Positions 1 through 12,008 of a DNA stretch of 64,000 nucleotides are shown here, in pieces (within the stretch, counting starts at the first letter, position 1; every line of letters begins with the position of its first letter). Source of the DNA: Aquilaria yunnanensis. Lineage: Eukaryota > Streptophyta > Magnoliopsida > Malvales > Thymelaeaceae. The notes under the pieces were generated by a model. That model saw only the letters and a list, made by a program, of their open reading frames with translations, was not told the origin of the DNA and made no database searches. The position numbers and the translations under genes were made by a program. The stretch spans positions 67,570,501 to 67,634,500 of the forward strand of contig CM077599.1 of assembly GCA_039654915.1 (NCBI GenBank), written 5' to 3'.

Positions 1-408
1 TTTACCCCAACTATTTTTAAAAACCTATATTTTACCCCCTATATTTTTTACACTGTTCAATAACAATTTCTAAAACTGTATTTAAATTATATGATAGTCA
101 TTTTCAATAATTTCAATCTCTCTAATATTTTTTTATAATTAATAGATATTTAAAATTATCAATTTTTTCTTTCTATAAATGTATTTTTCTCCTTGTAAAT
201 GCATATCAATATCTTTTAAAGGTTGGTTGGCTATGAAAAATATACAAAATCTTAAAATTACTAAAATATGATTATCAAACAGTTTAAATTAAAGTTTCAA
301 AAATTGTTATCGGATACTGTAAAAAAAACAGAAGTAAAGCGTAGATTTTTTAAAATAGAGAGATAAAACGTAGGTTAGATGAAAGTACAAGAGAGTTTTT
401 GTAATTTT
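1..408. mobile_element. Mutator-type MITE, left end cut by window edge
   Basis: AT-rich non-coding element. Its right terminus (about 390-408) is the reverse complement of the left terminus of a second copy at 48936, sharing GGAAAATTACAAAAACT. Internal stretches also match that copy, such as the TGTCCAATAACA-like segment near 52 and the ATCGGA-ACTGT segment near 309. About 130 bp at the right end pair with the left side of the other copy, so the intact element had long inverted repeats. The first part lies outside the window. Confidence 0.6.
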
Positions 409-680
409 CCTGTCAAAGAATCATAATCTCCCAATATTGATAATTTGGGAATGAAACAATGCTAGTTTAAAGCATAGGGATAAAGTGTCTTACACCGTTT
501 TGGGTGAATAAGCATAAGGGTATCTCCAACAGCTTCCCTAAAATTTTTATAAGATGGGGAAGTAAAAAGTAAAATTTTTATAATTTTTTTGCTTCAACTC
601 CAACAGTTTTCCTATTTTATAAAATTTTATATTTATTACATAACAATTAAATATTATGGATTTAAAGTAAATTTACTAGT

Positions 681-1143
681 TTAATTATTTTATAATTAAA
701 TATTGTTGAAAATGTAAAAAATTATTCCTTCCATTTTACAAAGAATGACTCTTTTACCTTTTTGACTAAAAGTTGACTTAAATGTATTGATATTAATTTA
801 CATTATAAAAAAATTTAAAAATTATATTTATAAAATAAAGTTTTTAAGGTACTATTTTCATAAAAAAATTATATTTTTATAAGAAATTTCGGTAGAAAAA
901 AATATGAATTAATTGTTTTATAATTAAATATTGTGCAAAACGTAAAAGTTTACTACCTCCACTTCACAAAGAATGACTATTTTAACTTTTTTAACTAAAG
1001 TTTGATTTAAATATATTCATTTTAATTTGTACTATAATTTTTTTTAAAAAAATTATATGTATAAAATAGAGTCTTTAAGATCCATTTTTATATAAAAATT
1101 TTATATTTCTATAAGAAATTTTGAAAGAAATAAAATTATGAAT
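681..1143. repeat. Two diverged tandem copies of a ~230-bp AT-rich unit
   Basis: Unit 1 (681-908) and unit 2 (909-1143) align along their length. Both start with TTAATT-TTTATAATTAAATA, share the block CACAAAGAATGACT or its one-base variant, and end with TATAAGAAATTT followed by a gaatta motif. A third copy seems to begin at 1144 but is lost within about 20 bases, before the nested MITE. Confidence 0.6.
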
Positions 1144-1193
1144 TAATTGTTATAAATAGTAAAGAGAACAACTTTTACGAGACAAAAGAAGTA

Positions 1194-1485
1194 CTCCCTT
1201 CGTCCCAGTTTTGTTGAAATATTTTCCTGGGCACGGAGATTAAAGTGTATGTAATTTGTGTTAATTTTTTATGTAGTAAAAGTTTAAATACTGATTAAAA
1301 AAGAAAAGATTCTTTTTTGGGTTTTGTGCAGTGAGAGATTGAGTGAATATTAAAAAAAGAGTCTTTATTGGGTTTTGTGTAAAAGGATTATTTAATTGTT
1401 TAAATTTTTCTAAAAGAGGAAACATTTCAACTTTTTGGGACATCCTAAAAAAGAATATGTTTCAAGTAAACTACGACGAAAGGAG
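1194..1485. mobile_element. Stowaway MITE, copy 1
   Basis: Termini are CTCCCTTCGTCCC on the left and its imperfect complement ending GAAAGGAG on the right, flanked by TA on both sides (1192-1193 and 1486-1487). This matches the Stowaway (Tc1/mariner) consensus CTCCCTCCGT plus TA target. Internal blocks such as GTTTAAATA-TGATTAAAAAAG and GAGGAAACATTTCAAC recur in the copies at 9915 and 44777. It is nested in the element at 518-1659. Confidence 0.85.
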
Positions 1486-1659
1486 TATTATTTTTCATTT
1501 CCCAAATTTTTTTGGAGTTTCTACAAAAATGAAAAATGAAATATTCTTTTTCATCTCATTTCTTATTATTTCCTAAAATGGCTGTTCGAGTAAAAAATAA
1601 CTTTATATTTCTTAAAATAAAAAAAAACTACAAAATAGGAAAACTGTTGGAGATGCTTT

Positions 1660-2900
1660 TAAGCGCTATAACTCACAAAATCTGGCGTGTTTTATTCTTT
1701 TAATTTTTCCCTCCCATCAATGGAACTTGACGAATGAGCAGACCGTGCGTACCCCCTGGGTAAAGCCTAAAACAGCCCTTGAATGGAATCTTCTCTGGCC
1801 TCCACGCGTTCACACTAAGAAACATGTACTTCGCTTTCTCCCAATACATTTAGCGGATCTCTAATTCACACTGAACCAGTGGAAGGACGTATTTGCCCTT
1901 TTATTTTTAATCTAAATATGATCTATCATTTTATGTGTTGGAAAAATTACCTAGAGTTTTTCTTTTAGAAAATCTTAAAAAGAAAAATTAGCGAGAGTTA
2001 CATATCCAGGCTTTGTAAGTTCTTAAAGTTTTCAAGGATTCCCATGTATGAAAATAATTTATGTGTTTCTAAACTTTGTACTTAACATTTTTTTGGCAAA
2101 AGACTTCTTTTTGTTAAAATTGGAAGAAAATAGTCTTTTTTTTGTCTAAACAAAATGGAAGTGGAAAACAGATTGTGGGAATGATTTTATGCAAACGTTT
2201 CCCAGTTTAGAAACACACTGGTTTTCAAATTTTCCATACCTAACAATGATTTGAATAATAAATTTCTAGAAAGTACTAATTATTCATAAATGTTTTTCCT
2301 ATACAAATTAAAAAAGAGAAAATAATAAAAATGAATTACATTTGATAAAAGTTATTTTGAAAGTATTTTTATAGCTTCTTAAATTGTCTCAATAAATATA
2401 TAATTTGAGTAAATAATTACTATATATATAAATATATATTTTAGTATAATATTAATAATCCTAAATGAATGAGAAAAGATTAAAAATATTACTAACAAAC
2501 AGTTGTTTGAAGCTAATGTATTTCCGAGGAAACTATAATGGAACCTTAAAGTATTCATTTCATGTTGCAATTACTTTATACAGAATATAAACCTTTTATT
2601 AATTCCGGTAAGTTCAGCAAAAGAAATTTGAATCCTGCATTTAAAAATAAAAATCAAGAGATTTCATTTTGAATGCGGAAGGGCAGAATTGTCACATGGA
2701 CTAGACTTTCCAACGCCAATTCCTCCTCTCACCGAGGTGGGCCATGCCGCCTTTTTGGTGACGAAACCAGAATCCGTTCCTTCCAATCACGAATTGACCA
2801 GTAATCACCGTCCATCTGGTCGTCGCACCTCCAATCCGAGCCGCTCATTTCTTCCCCTCACTCAGTCCACACGATTTTCTCTGATCAACGGTCCAAATCA
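1660..2900. other. Intergenic upstream of ascorbate peroxidase
   Basis: AT-rich sequence with no credible gene; the short open frames here have no recognisable protein. From about 2680 base composition becomes gene-like and CT-rich, as expected for the promoter and 5' UTR of the next gene. No convincing TATA box could be fixed. Confidence 0.5.
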
Positions 2901-2907
2901 CTCTACC

Positions 2908-2917
2908 AGAACCTTCT
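2908..2917 (+). promoter_or_regulatory. Candidate heat-shock element
   Basis: AGAACCTTCT fits the inverted nGAAnnTTCn core of a plant heat-shock element and lies about 220 bp upstream of the peroxidase start codon. Arabidopsis APX1 is known to be heat- and stress-inducible through such an element. Use here is inference: the motif is short, and it could lie in the 5' UTR. Confidence 0.3.
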
Positions 2918-3031
2918 CTTCTCCGCTCCAAACCCCTATATCTTGCTCCTCGCCCACTGGCTTGTGTTCCACTCGCGCCTGCCTCTGCATAGTTAGGGTT
3001 TTGATCCGCTCTTGCATTAACACTTCTCTTG

Positions 3032-3117
3032 GTATGTTAGGCGTCGTCTTCCCGATCTGAAACTAAATCTTGTCTTTCTTGGAAAATGTTGGCCTTAACG
3101 TGTTTGATATGTTCCAG
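3032..3117 (+). other. Probable 5' UTR leader intron of ascorbate peroxidase
   Basis: A GTATGT donor at 3032 and a pyrimidine-rich TTCCAG acceptor at 3116-3117 bracket 86 bp just before the start codon (3128). A leader intron in this position is common in plant cytosolic ascorbate peroxidase genes. The upstream UTR exon is CT-rich (about 2860-3031). Confidence 0.6.
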
Positions 3118-3127
3118 GATCGCGAAA

Positions 3128-4821
<1,694 letters not shown>

Positions 4822-5397
4822 ATTTCTGGATTTGGAAAAGGATGATGCCGACAACTCTCATGCCTGAAACTCTTTTCTTGCGTTCTATATTTTGAAGCAT
4901 CCGAGGCATTTTTGCTGAGGAGTTGTGATGGGTTTGTTGGTCTGTACCATTGTCTGGCGGATGGGGGGAAGCTTGGTTGATTTTGGTGGTATTCATCCTT
5001 TGTGTTAAATAAGAAACAGTGCTAGTACATTGGAAAACTGAACTGCTGTCATTGCGACGAATGTTATGTTAGTTCCTGTTATATCGAATATGCCAAGGCA
5101 TTTTGTTCAAATGCTGGTAAAAGGTGAGCCCAATTCGACTTTAGTTGAATTTCTGGTATCCATGGTTCTGGAGAAGTAATGGTTTCAGCTAGTTGTATTT
5201 GTGTGTCATTTTGTTGGATATTTGCACGACGTTACGCCGTGCGTCGAGTCTATGCCTTCGGGGACTGGATATTCGGCTTAGCTCTTCATTGCTTTAAATT
5301 CTAGGTGCTTGTTAAGGTCAACTTTTTTCATACCTACCTGCGTGCTGAAAAGTCTTTACCAAAGTTATGCTCCCCCTAAGTTATACTCCCCCTAAGG
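4822..5397 (+). other. 3' UTR and downstream spacer of ascorbate peroxidase
   Basis: Unique-looking sequence follows the stop codon. An AATAAG-type motif near 5008 could serve for polyadenylation, but the site cannot be fixed from sequence. No gene is seen. A short direct repeat of a CCCCCTAAGTTATACT-like block occurs near 5371-5395. Confidence 0.4.
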
Positions 5398-5758
5398 CAT
5401 TTACGAGCAATTGAATGAGCCACACCATTAGCATGACGATTAGCCGAAAAAGAAAATGCAAGAAGAGAAATGCCTATTTGAGCAACAAGTCTTATTAATA
5501 ATAACTCCAAAATAAAAAAGGATTATGAGAACAAAGGGGCTCTGAAACCAATATTTGAGAATTAGACTCGAGTATCACCATATTTAAGCTGTGGCGGTGA
5601 GTCTGCTTGAGACTCATAAAATTGTAAGAGCTTCTAGGTAAATAGGAGGAAAAGATGACACACCCCTGATGGTCACAAACTACAAGTCCCATTGCTACCT
5701 GTTTACTCTCCCGTCTCCAAGCTGCATCTATGTTTATCTTCAAAAACTCCCTTTAAAT
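5398..5758 (-). pseudogene. RNase H-like domain relic (retroelement type)
   Basis: On the minus strand an open stretch begins FLKINIDAAWRRE, continues with GLVVCDHQGCVIFSS and reaches MVILESNSQILV. This is the pattern of the plant RNase H-like (RVT_3) domain: the KINVDAA start, the G-V-RD-QG strand and the ESDS acidic strand. After a stop and a shift, SFSANRHANGVAHSIAR near 5400-5460 fits the end of the same domain. Such domains derive from non-LTR retrotransposons or from host genes that captured them. The central helix is diverged and the frame is broken, so this is a relic. No reverse transcriptase is visible nearby. Confidence 0.65.
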
Positions 5759-6068
5759 GTGCCGTCCATTTAGGACGTCTTAAAAGATTGTGTAAAACAC
5801 TTGTAACTTTATAGAAAACAAACAAACAATATATAGTAGTCTTAAGGTTGCATTCATCCCAGATGAAAAACGATTATTTCACTTTTTTATTCTTTTTTTT
5901 TTACAACTCTTGTACTATTACTTTATATATCTTTTCCAATTATCAATTGAATAAATTCTTTTGACAAATAGCTATTTTTTTAGGAATCATTGATGTTTTA
6001 GAGGTAAAAGAAATGCATACATATGATTACAAGTGTTTGGTAGCTTTTTTTTTTTTTTTTCCTGGCTT

Positions 6069-6128
6069 AAACCTTGACCTTGAAGTTAGGGTAACATTAA
6101 ACCTTGACCTTGAAGTTAGGGTAACATT
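6069..6128. repeat. Perfect 30-bp tandem duplication
   Basis: Two identical consecutive 30-bp units, each starting AAACCTTGACCTTGAAG. No function is apparent. The exact identity points to a recent slippage or duplication event. Confidence 0.9.
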
Positions 6129-6466
6129 GATACACTTGAGACACTTTTAGGTATTCGGAACCAATTATAAGTACAATGTATTACAAAAGTTGAAGAGGGA
6201 AGTGTCTTGCATGTGATATCTGGAGGGTTCAGACTGCAATTGGCTACGGGTGTTCGCGAGCTGGCCTGACCTGCAGAAGCGAATACACTTAAAGTTGTCA
6301 TTCAAGTGCTTATTAGATTTCTTTTTGAAGTTCCCAATTCCGTTATTTAGTTGGCTGTGTACAGTTTGTTCATGGGAAAAGGAACCATAAAAGTTCCACA
6401 CGTTTTATATTTCAATATTGAAAGTTTGTATATATTTTTTTAAATAAGATTTAACATTTTACAATC

Positions 6467-6564
6467 ATTCAAACTGTTAATCCTAAATTTACAAAAAGAT
6501 TATTACCAAATAAAAATTCAAACTATTAATCCTAAATTTACTAAAAGATTGTTACCAAATAAAA
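6467..6564. repeat. 49-bp tandem duplication, three mismatches
   Basis: Two adjacent 49-bp AT-rich units starting ATTCAAACT (6467-6515 and 6516-6564) differ at three positions. It lies in the spacer upstream of the NAC-like locus. Confidence 0.85.
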
Positions 6565-6723
6565 ATTTTATTTACAGATAAGAAGATCTGATTTGTTAAT
6601 TATCCCAGAAACCATAAAAAATTGCTCGTACTTTGTTTAACTTATTTAAAAAATACATAAATTTTAGAATGTGTGGAATTTTTATGGTTCTCTTTTCACA
6701 AGTGACAAGAATGGATTTTAATT

Positions 6724-7171
6724 TTGGCACCCAAGGACCAAGGCCCAACCCAAGACTCGCCCACTCGAATTCCTTCCAGCGTTCAGCAGGTTTCAGGGCG
6801 CGAGTTTGAATTCGCAGCGAAGAAGAAACTAGCCGTTGGCGCCCCCCAAAATCCCTATAAATTCCTTAAAACCATTTTCGATTCCTTTCCTCTATCAACT
6901 TTGCTCTCTTCTTGCTTCATCGCCCACACCTCTTCTTCTCCGTTCCTCGGATTCTACTCCCAGATTTCTGATTTCCGCCGGAAACTTCTCGTTTTCCGGC
7001 GAACCCAAAGAGAACAGCGGAAGAAAAGAGCCGTTGGCGCCCCCTAATTTCGTATACTCATCACGACCCAAATTAACCGTTTTCCTCTCTCGATTCGATT
7101 TCTTCCCGGTGCGTCACCATCGCTCGCGGGAAATTTCTGGTTTTCCGGTGAAAGGGAAGAGAACCGTGAGC
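6724..7171 (+). other. Leader-like region of the NAC locus with duplicated segment
   Basis: GC-richer CT-rich sequence resembling a 5' UTR. AGCCGTTGGCGCCCC occurs at 6831 and again at 7029, and the TTCCGGCGAA- and TTCCGGTGAA-like blocks near 6995 and 7143 also look duplicated. Open frames exist here but show no known protein, so I treat it as promoter or leader rather than coding. Confidence 0.45.
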
Positions 7172-7958
7172 ATGTTGCAGAGCTGGTTCAAGTTCTTGCT
7201 GTCGGGGAAAGCGATCATCTCTGAGATTCTTCCAAAGATCATAGCCGGCCAAGACCTCGGGTTCGGTGATCTCAACGGGTCATCCAATTCGCTGACGTCT
7301 ACGAGTCCGAGCCGTCGGAGCTCCTCCCCCAGACGGTGAGGGTTTTTTCTTGTTCCATCGCCAGAACTTGTCGAAGAATGGCAATGGAAAGAGGCCCAGA
7401 AGGACACTAGACACGGGGTGGTGGAGTTCATCCACCGGTGACCGCCCCATTCGAGAAAGCTCAACAGGTAACGTCATCGGGTTTGTCAAAACCCTCAACT
7501 TCTTCCGCTTCACCACGAAGAAGAAGGAGCGCAAGCAAGCCACGAAGACAAACTTCATAATGTACGAATACTCGGTCAACAACGCTTCTTTCGAGCCGTG
7601 GGTCTTCTGTAGACTCAAGCAGACTCCCTCGACAAAAGGGAAGTCTCAGCTTTCCGCGCTGGAAGTTCGCTGGGCTTCGGAGGAGAATGGCGGCCTTGCT
7701 GAGTCCCCGTTAGAAAAAGAAGTACATATCTGTTTAGCTTCCGAGGAGAAAGCCGCACAAGTCATTGATTATGACATTAACTGCCATGCAAAGTCTCCAT
7801 TCAAGAATCTGGCGGACATAATCCCACTAGACGAGTTGCATGTTCTCGAAGAGATTAAGGGCTTCTTAATCGATGAGCCGTTTGGAAACACCGAACCATG
7901 GTACCCTGAACAAACGGCTGTGATGGATGGCGGTAACACATGTCTCCTCTACCCCTGA
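7172..7958 (+). pseudogene. NAC-domain transcription factor locus, two apparent frameshifts
   Basis: Plant-specific NAC DNA-binding domain split over three frames. Subdomain A-like sequence (LQSWFKF through ILPKIIAGQDLGFGDL) runs to about 7275. A second frame gives VIQFADVYESEPSELLPQ (about 7279-7329), the classic subdomain B DVYESEPWEL pattern. A third frame from about 7331 gives GEGFFLFHRQNLSKNGNGKR, TLDTGWWSS, GDRPIRE, GNVIGFVKTLNFFR, TNFIMYEYSV and EPWVFCRLK, matching subdomains C, D and E. An acidic C-terminal tail ends at 7958. Neither shift coincides with GT-AG introns, so this is most simply a pseudogene; sequencing errors in a real gene are the alternative. In subdomain A the usual LPPGF start reads LQSWF, and in B the Trp of EPW is Ser, both signs of divergence. 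No membrane-anchor segment is visible before the stop. Confidence 0.75.
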
Positions 7959-9914
7959 TCTTTTCCGATTAAATTCATTGATAACTTGTTGATTGTTTCT
8001 TGCTTTCCCACAAGATTGCACACGTAAGCACGCAATTGGGTTTCCTATCTAAATTGGTATCTGAAGGTTTTGAATTGCGGCATATCTGGATTATGATAGA
8101 TGCTTCCTTAGGTAGTTAGCTTGTTCTGGTTTTGTTCCATTTGTTATTGTGTTTGCGTTCACTTTCTCAGGTACCCCACTGTCCTGCTCTAGTTGCTTCT
8201 CTCGAAGACTTGCATGTGAGTTTCATTTGCTGCCATGCCATATCCTGCAGTTATATGTTCTTTACACGCATGCCTTGTCCTCTTGTCTGCAATGATATCC
8301 TATCACTGGAGAGCCCTCCTGATAGTAGAAGATCATCACATTCTTGCACATGTTGTACTTTTTAGTACTGTCTTTATATTTGTGCTCTAGTGCGTATGCA
8401 AGTTTCCAGGTGTCATTGCTTATGCTGCTGATGCAAGACCACTTAGCACATTACCTTCAACTACATGCCTGTCGAGGCAGTTCAGAATGGAATTAAACAA
8501 GTTTTATTCAGTTGACACATTTACTTGTATTGTTTTAATCCCACTGCATGTCTTTTTTTTTTTTTTTTTGTTGAAAACAGTATGAGTTCTAAGCTTTCCT
8601 GCTCCTTCTTTACACTTGAATGCAGAGTTGGTGGACCAAAAGTGGGTTAGCAATTAATTCTAGATTGATTACCGTTTTCTAATAATATATATTAGTTAGC
8701 TTAGGGAAAAGTTGATGCCTTTCATGGGATTTTTGTTTAACTGCAAGTTTCTCACTGTGCTATCAATTGCGGAAATGGTACAAGAAACATCATATTATGC
8801 CTTTAGGACAAATTCGTCAGTTCTGCAAAGATTCAATGGAAATCGTTTCTCCTCTTGGCTTTTAACCACCTCAATATACAATCTTTGACTTGTCAATGCT
8901 ATTTTTTTGTGTCGGAAGGAGACTTCTTATATCTGTTCAACTATGGTAATTCTCTTCACCATTTCTTCAGTAAATTGACACGCCCCTATACTGAATGGAA
9001 TTGTCTTTTGCTTTTGTATTTGACTTATATGGCTTTTACTTTCATGTGATTGTCTACGCATTTTTGTACGGTGGCCAACTATGTGGGAAAAACTGTCAGC
9101 AGATTGATTAGGGGCCTCTTCCCAAATCTATTTCTGCAGTGCTTGTAGCTTTTATTCTTGTTGATCACAATTGACCAGGTTCTGCTGTAGTCTGCAAGTG
9201 TCAAGCCCTTTTATTTACCATAGTAGTTTTTATGTTGTTTACATTTGGGCAACATAAACCTTTCAATTATAGTGCCAGAAGCTATTATCCAGCAAATGCT
9301 GTAGTGACATTGAATTTGTTCTTAGTTGGTTGAACTTAAATGTATGAGTATCTATAAACAAAAGCTCCTTAAAACAGCAAGAATTGAGTTAGCCAGAAAT
9401 GATGGCAAGGGCTAAATTGGCGTGCAATGTGAAGTCATTTACCAATCAACTGTCGATGAAGCTTTGCCATAATGTAATAGAAACAGGTGAGCCTTTGACA
9501 TGGGCTGAGAGGAAAAAAACCGGGAATTTGGTTTTCTTACGACCTTCCTGTGTGAGTGGATTCTGCATCATTTCCTTCTGTGATCCCGTACGTTATCAAT
9601 CCAAAATGCAGCACAATGTTAGTACTCTGCTTTGAAATAAGTTTTGCATTCCAACACAAGGTTAGTACTCTGCTGTTGAATAATTTCAAGTAATGCTTGT
9701 ATAGTTGCACTGTCTGAAATTTATCTCCATAATCTTAACCTTATAGTCCCGGCTCCTATGTTTATATAGTAGCTCTTTTCCATTTCATTACTTCAATTTT
9801 ATATTCTAGAGACTCAGATTTTGCATCCTTGCACCTGGTAAGAAAACTCCCACATATTTTTGAAGTCAAAAGAGTTTTTTTTTTCTTTTCTGACATCAAT
9901 TGATACTGGTGATC
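7959..9914. other. Spacer or intron-like region, no gene recognised
   Basis: Sequence of intron or intergenic character with T-rich runs (near 8550) and short open frames with no recognisable domain (such as 9399-9635). It could contain the 3' part of the NAC locus if a downstream exon exists, but I see no supporting protein similarity. Confidence 0.4.
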
Positions 9915-10268
9915 CTCCCTTCGTCTCATTTTAATTGAAATATATATATATATTTTTATGTCCCAAAAAGGTTGAAATGTTTCTTTTTTTAGAAAATTTT
10001 AAACAATCAATTTACTCTCTTACCCTCATTTAAACTTTCACTACATAAAACCCAATAAAAAATTTTTTTTTAATTTTCACTTAATCTCTCTCTGCACAAA
10101 ACCTGAAAAAAGAAAATTTTTTTAATCATTATTTAAACTCTAACTACACAAAATCCAAAAAAAATTAATTTTAGTTTCATGGGTAAAATTGGAAAACAAA
10201 AACACAAATATATACACTTCAATCTCCGTACCCAGAGAAATATTTCAACTAAAATAGGACGGAGGGAG
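9915..10268. mobile_element. Stowaway MITE, copy 2
   Basis: Starts CTCCCTTCGTCTCATTTTAA and ends with the complementary AAATAGGACGGAGGGAG, followed by TA; the left flank TA is mutated. The interior shares blocks with the copies at 1194 and 44777, but in reverse orientation relative to them. Confidence 0.85.
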
Positions 10269-10383
10269 TATAATTTTTCTATTTTGAGTTATCGCTCTTG
10301 CTCTTGCATTTCTGCTGCCGCTTCCACTTCCTCTTTTACTTTTATAATCATTTTACTTAAATTTTAAAATTAACATTTTTTAG

Positions 10384-11690
10384 GGGTAAAATCCACCGGG
10401 GGTCACCTAGCTTATTTTTTTGTCTTAAACGGGTATCTTTCCTTCAAATTGTCCTACCGAGGTACCTTACCTCTTATCGCGTGTCCTGTCTAACTACTTT
10501 CCGTTAATTTCAGAGTTATATCTAACGGAAAATGCTGATGTGGCATTAATTAATATTAAAATAATTATAAAATAGTAATTTTAGTCCCCAAACATTTCCA
10601 ATTAATGATTTTAAACCTTTCAAACTTCCTAAACATCAATATCAAACCCAAAATTTTAAAATTTTTCATTCTAACCACAAAAATATCAAAAACTAACCCA
10701 AATTAACAAACAATTAACTTGAAATTGGCAAACAAAAACCAGATCTAGTTAGTGGGAAACAAAGAAAGAAAGAAAAAAAAACAAAAAGGAAAAAAAAGAA
10801 ATAAACTTGCTATCAGTGATCTGCAATAAGGAGGAAAGTCAGTGGCTTATAGGAACAAAATCGAAATCAGATCGGGTTCGCAGGTTGAAAGCGGGTCTCT
10901 TCCGATTCGGCGTTCCTCCTGCGACGATAGAGGGGGAGGCCACCTGGGCTCCACCCAGCGGCGATGTGCCGACCTCAAGGGGGAAACGACGACGCAAGGC
11001 TTGGAGCGAACGGGTGTGGGAGACTTTCGGAGACGGCGGTGGCTGGCATGGCGTGGAGGGCGGCGGCGGCACAGCTGGAAAGCTAAAGCGCCGGCGATTG
11101 AGGAGGTGAAGCGTCGGCTGGAAAAAGGGAAGGCGAAGCGTCGGCAGCAGAGGGGGACAGGGGTGACGGTGGCGAGGGAGGAAGCTTGGGGTTCCTGGGA
11201 AGAAGGGATGAGACGCTTGGGGCTAAGACTGCTGTTTAACCTTCGATTTCTCTTCGTTCGCTCTCTTTCGAGCTCGAATCAATGGGATTAAAACCTTTCC
11301 CTGAGCTTCCTGACATTTTCAAAAACTAGATCTGGTTTTTTTTGTCAATTTTGAGTTAATTGTTTGTTAATTTGGGTTAGTTTTTGATATTTTTGTGGTT
11401 AGAATGAAAAATTTTAAAATTTTGGGTTTGATATTGATGTTTAGGAAGTTTGAAAGGTTTAAAATCATTAATTGGAAATGTTTGGGGACTAAAATTACTA
11501 TTTTATAATTATTTTAATATTAATTAATGCCACATCAGCATTTTCCGTTAGATATAACTCTGAAATTAACGGAAAGTAGTTAGACAGGACACGCGATAAG
11601 AGGTAAGGTACCTCGGTAGGACAATTTGAAGGTAAGGTACCCGTTTAGGACAAAAAAATAAGCTAGGTGACCCCCGGTGGATTTTACCCC
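10384..11690. mobile_element. Foldback Mutator-like element with ~366-bp TIRs and 9-bp TSD
   Basis: The arms 10384-10750 and 11324-11690 are near-perfect inverted repeats, from GGGTAAAATCCACCGGGGGT at the outer end to the AGATCT palindrome region at the inner end. The 9-bp target duplication ATTTTTTAG is perfect (10375-10383 and 11691-11699). Long TIRs and a 9-bp duplication fit the Mutator superfamily. There is no transposase, so it is non-autonomous. The roughly 570-bp centre is much more GC-rich and open in several frames, and may be captured gene sequence (Pack-MULE-like) or a leader-like segment. The well-matched arms suggest a young insertion. Confidence 0.88.
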
Positions 11691-11699
11691 ATTTTTTAG

Positions 11700-12008
11700 C
11701 TCTTTTTTTCATTCTTTGCTCTCATTTTCAAGATATATTGTGTAACTTAGGTATTTACTAAGTTAAGTTACTTAAATGTAGGGAAAATTATCAAAATCTC
11801 TTGAGGTTTAGTGGAATATGGTAAGTTCTTGGACATTTTCAAGAAGTTTCACATTAACATCTTATTTTTGAAGGCCTTAACTCAAATGCCAAATTAGAGC
11901 AAATTCTTGAATAAAGTTATTGTAAATAAATGGAAATTTGAAGAGTTTGATAACATATGACTAACGGAAGAATATAGTGCAATTGTCCAACAAAAACTTC
12001 CACTAAAA
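11700..12008. other. Spacer with a MITE-terminus-like fragment
   Basis: Near 11778 the string GGAAAATTATCAAAATCTC followed by GAGGTTTA resembles the terminus of the Mutator-type MITE at 48936. It may be a further truncated copy. Otherwise no feature is recognised before the gypsy protease relic. Confidence 0.35.

Larger units (their letters stand above)
518..1659. mobile_element. TAA-flanked MITE-like element (Harbinger/Tourist type?)
   Basis: Terminal inverted repeats read TATCTCCAACAG on the left and CTGTTGGAGATGC on the right, with TAA flanking both sides (515-517 and 1660-1662). The TIR and the 3-bp TAA duplication resemble PIF/Harbinger-type MITEs; that class assignment is inference. 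It has no coding capacity. It holds an internal duplication and a nested Stowaway MITE, so the original element was about 850 bp. Confidence 0.55.

Noticed and set aside
1343..1576. Open frame across a Stowaway MITE
   Set aside because: It spans the MITE right end and flanking AT-rich DNA. MITEs of this type are non-coding.
6724..7047. Open frame upstream of the NAC domain as a separate gene
   Set aside because: The sequence is leader-like, CT-rich, contains internal duplications and has no recognisable domain.
10807..11291. Overlapping open frames in the core of the foldback element
   Set aside because: Three overlapping frames on both strands in GC-rich DNA with no recognisable protein. 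Kept only as possible captured sequence, not as a gene.
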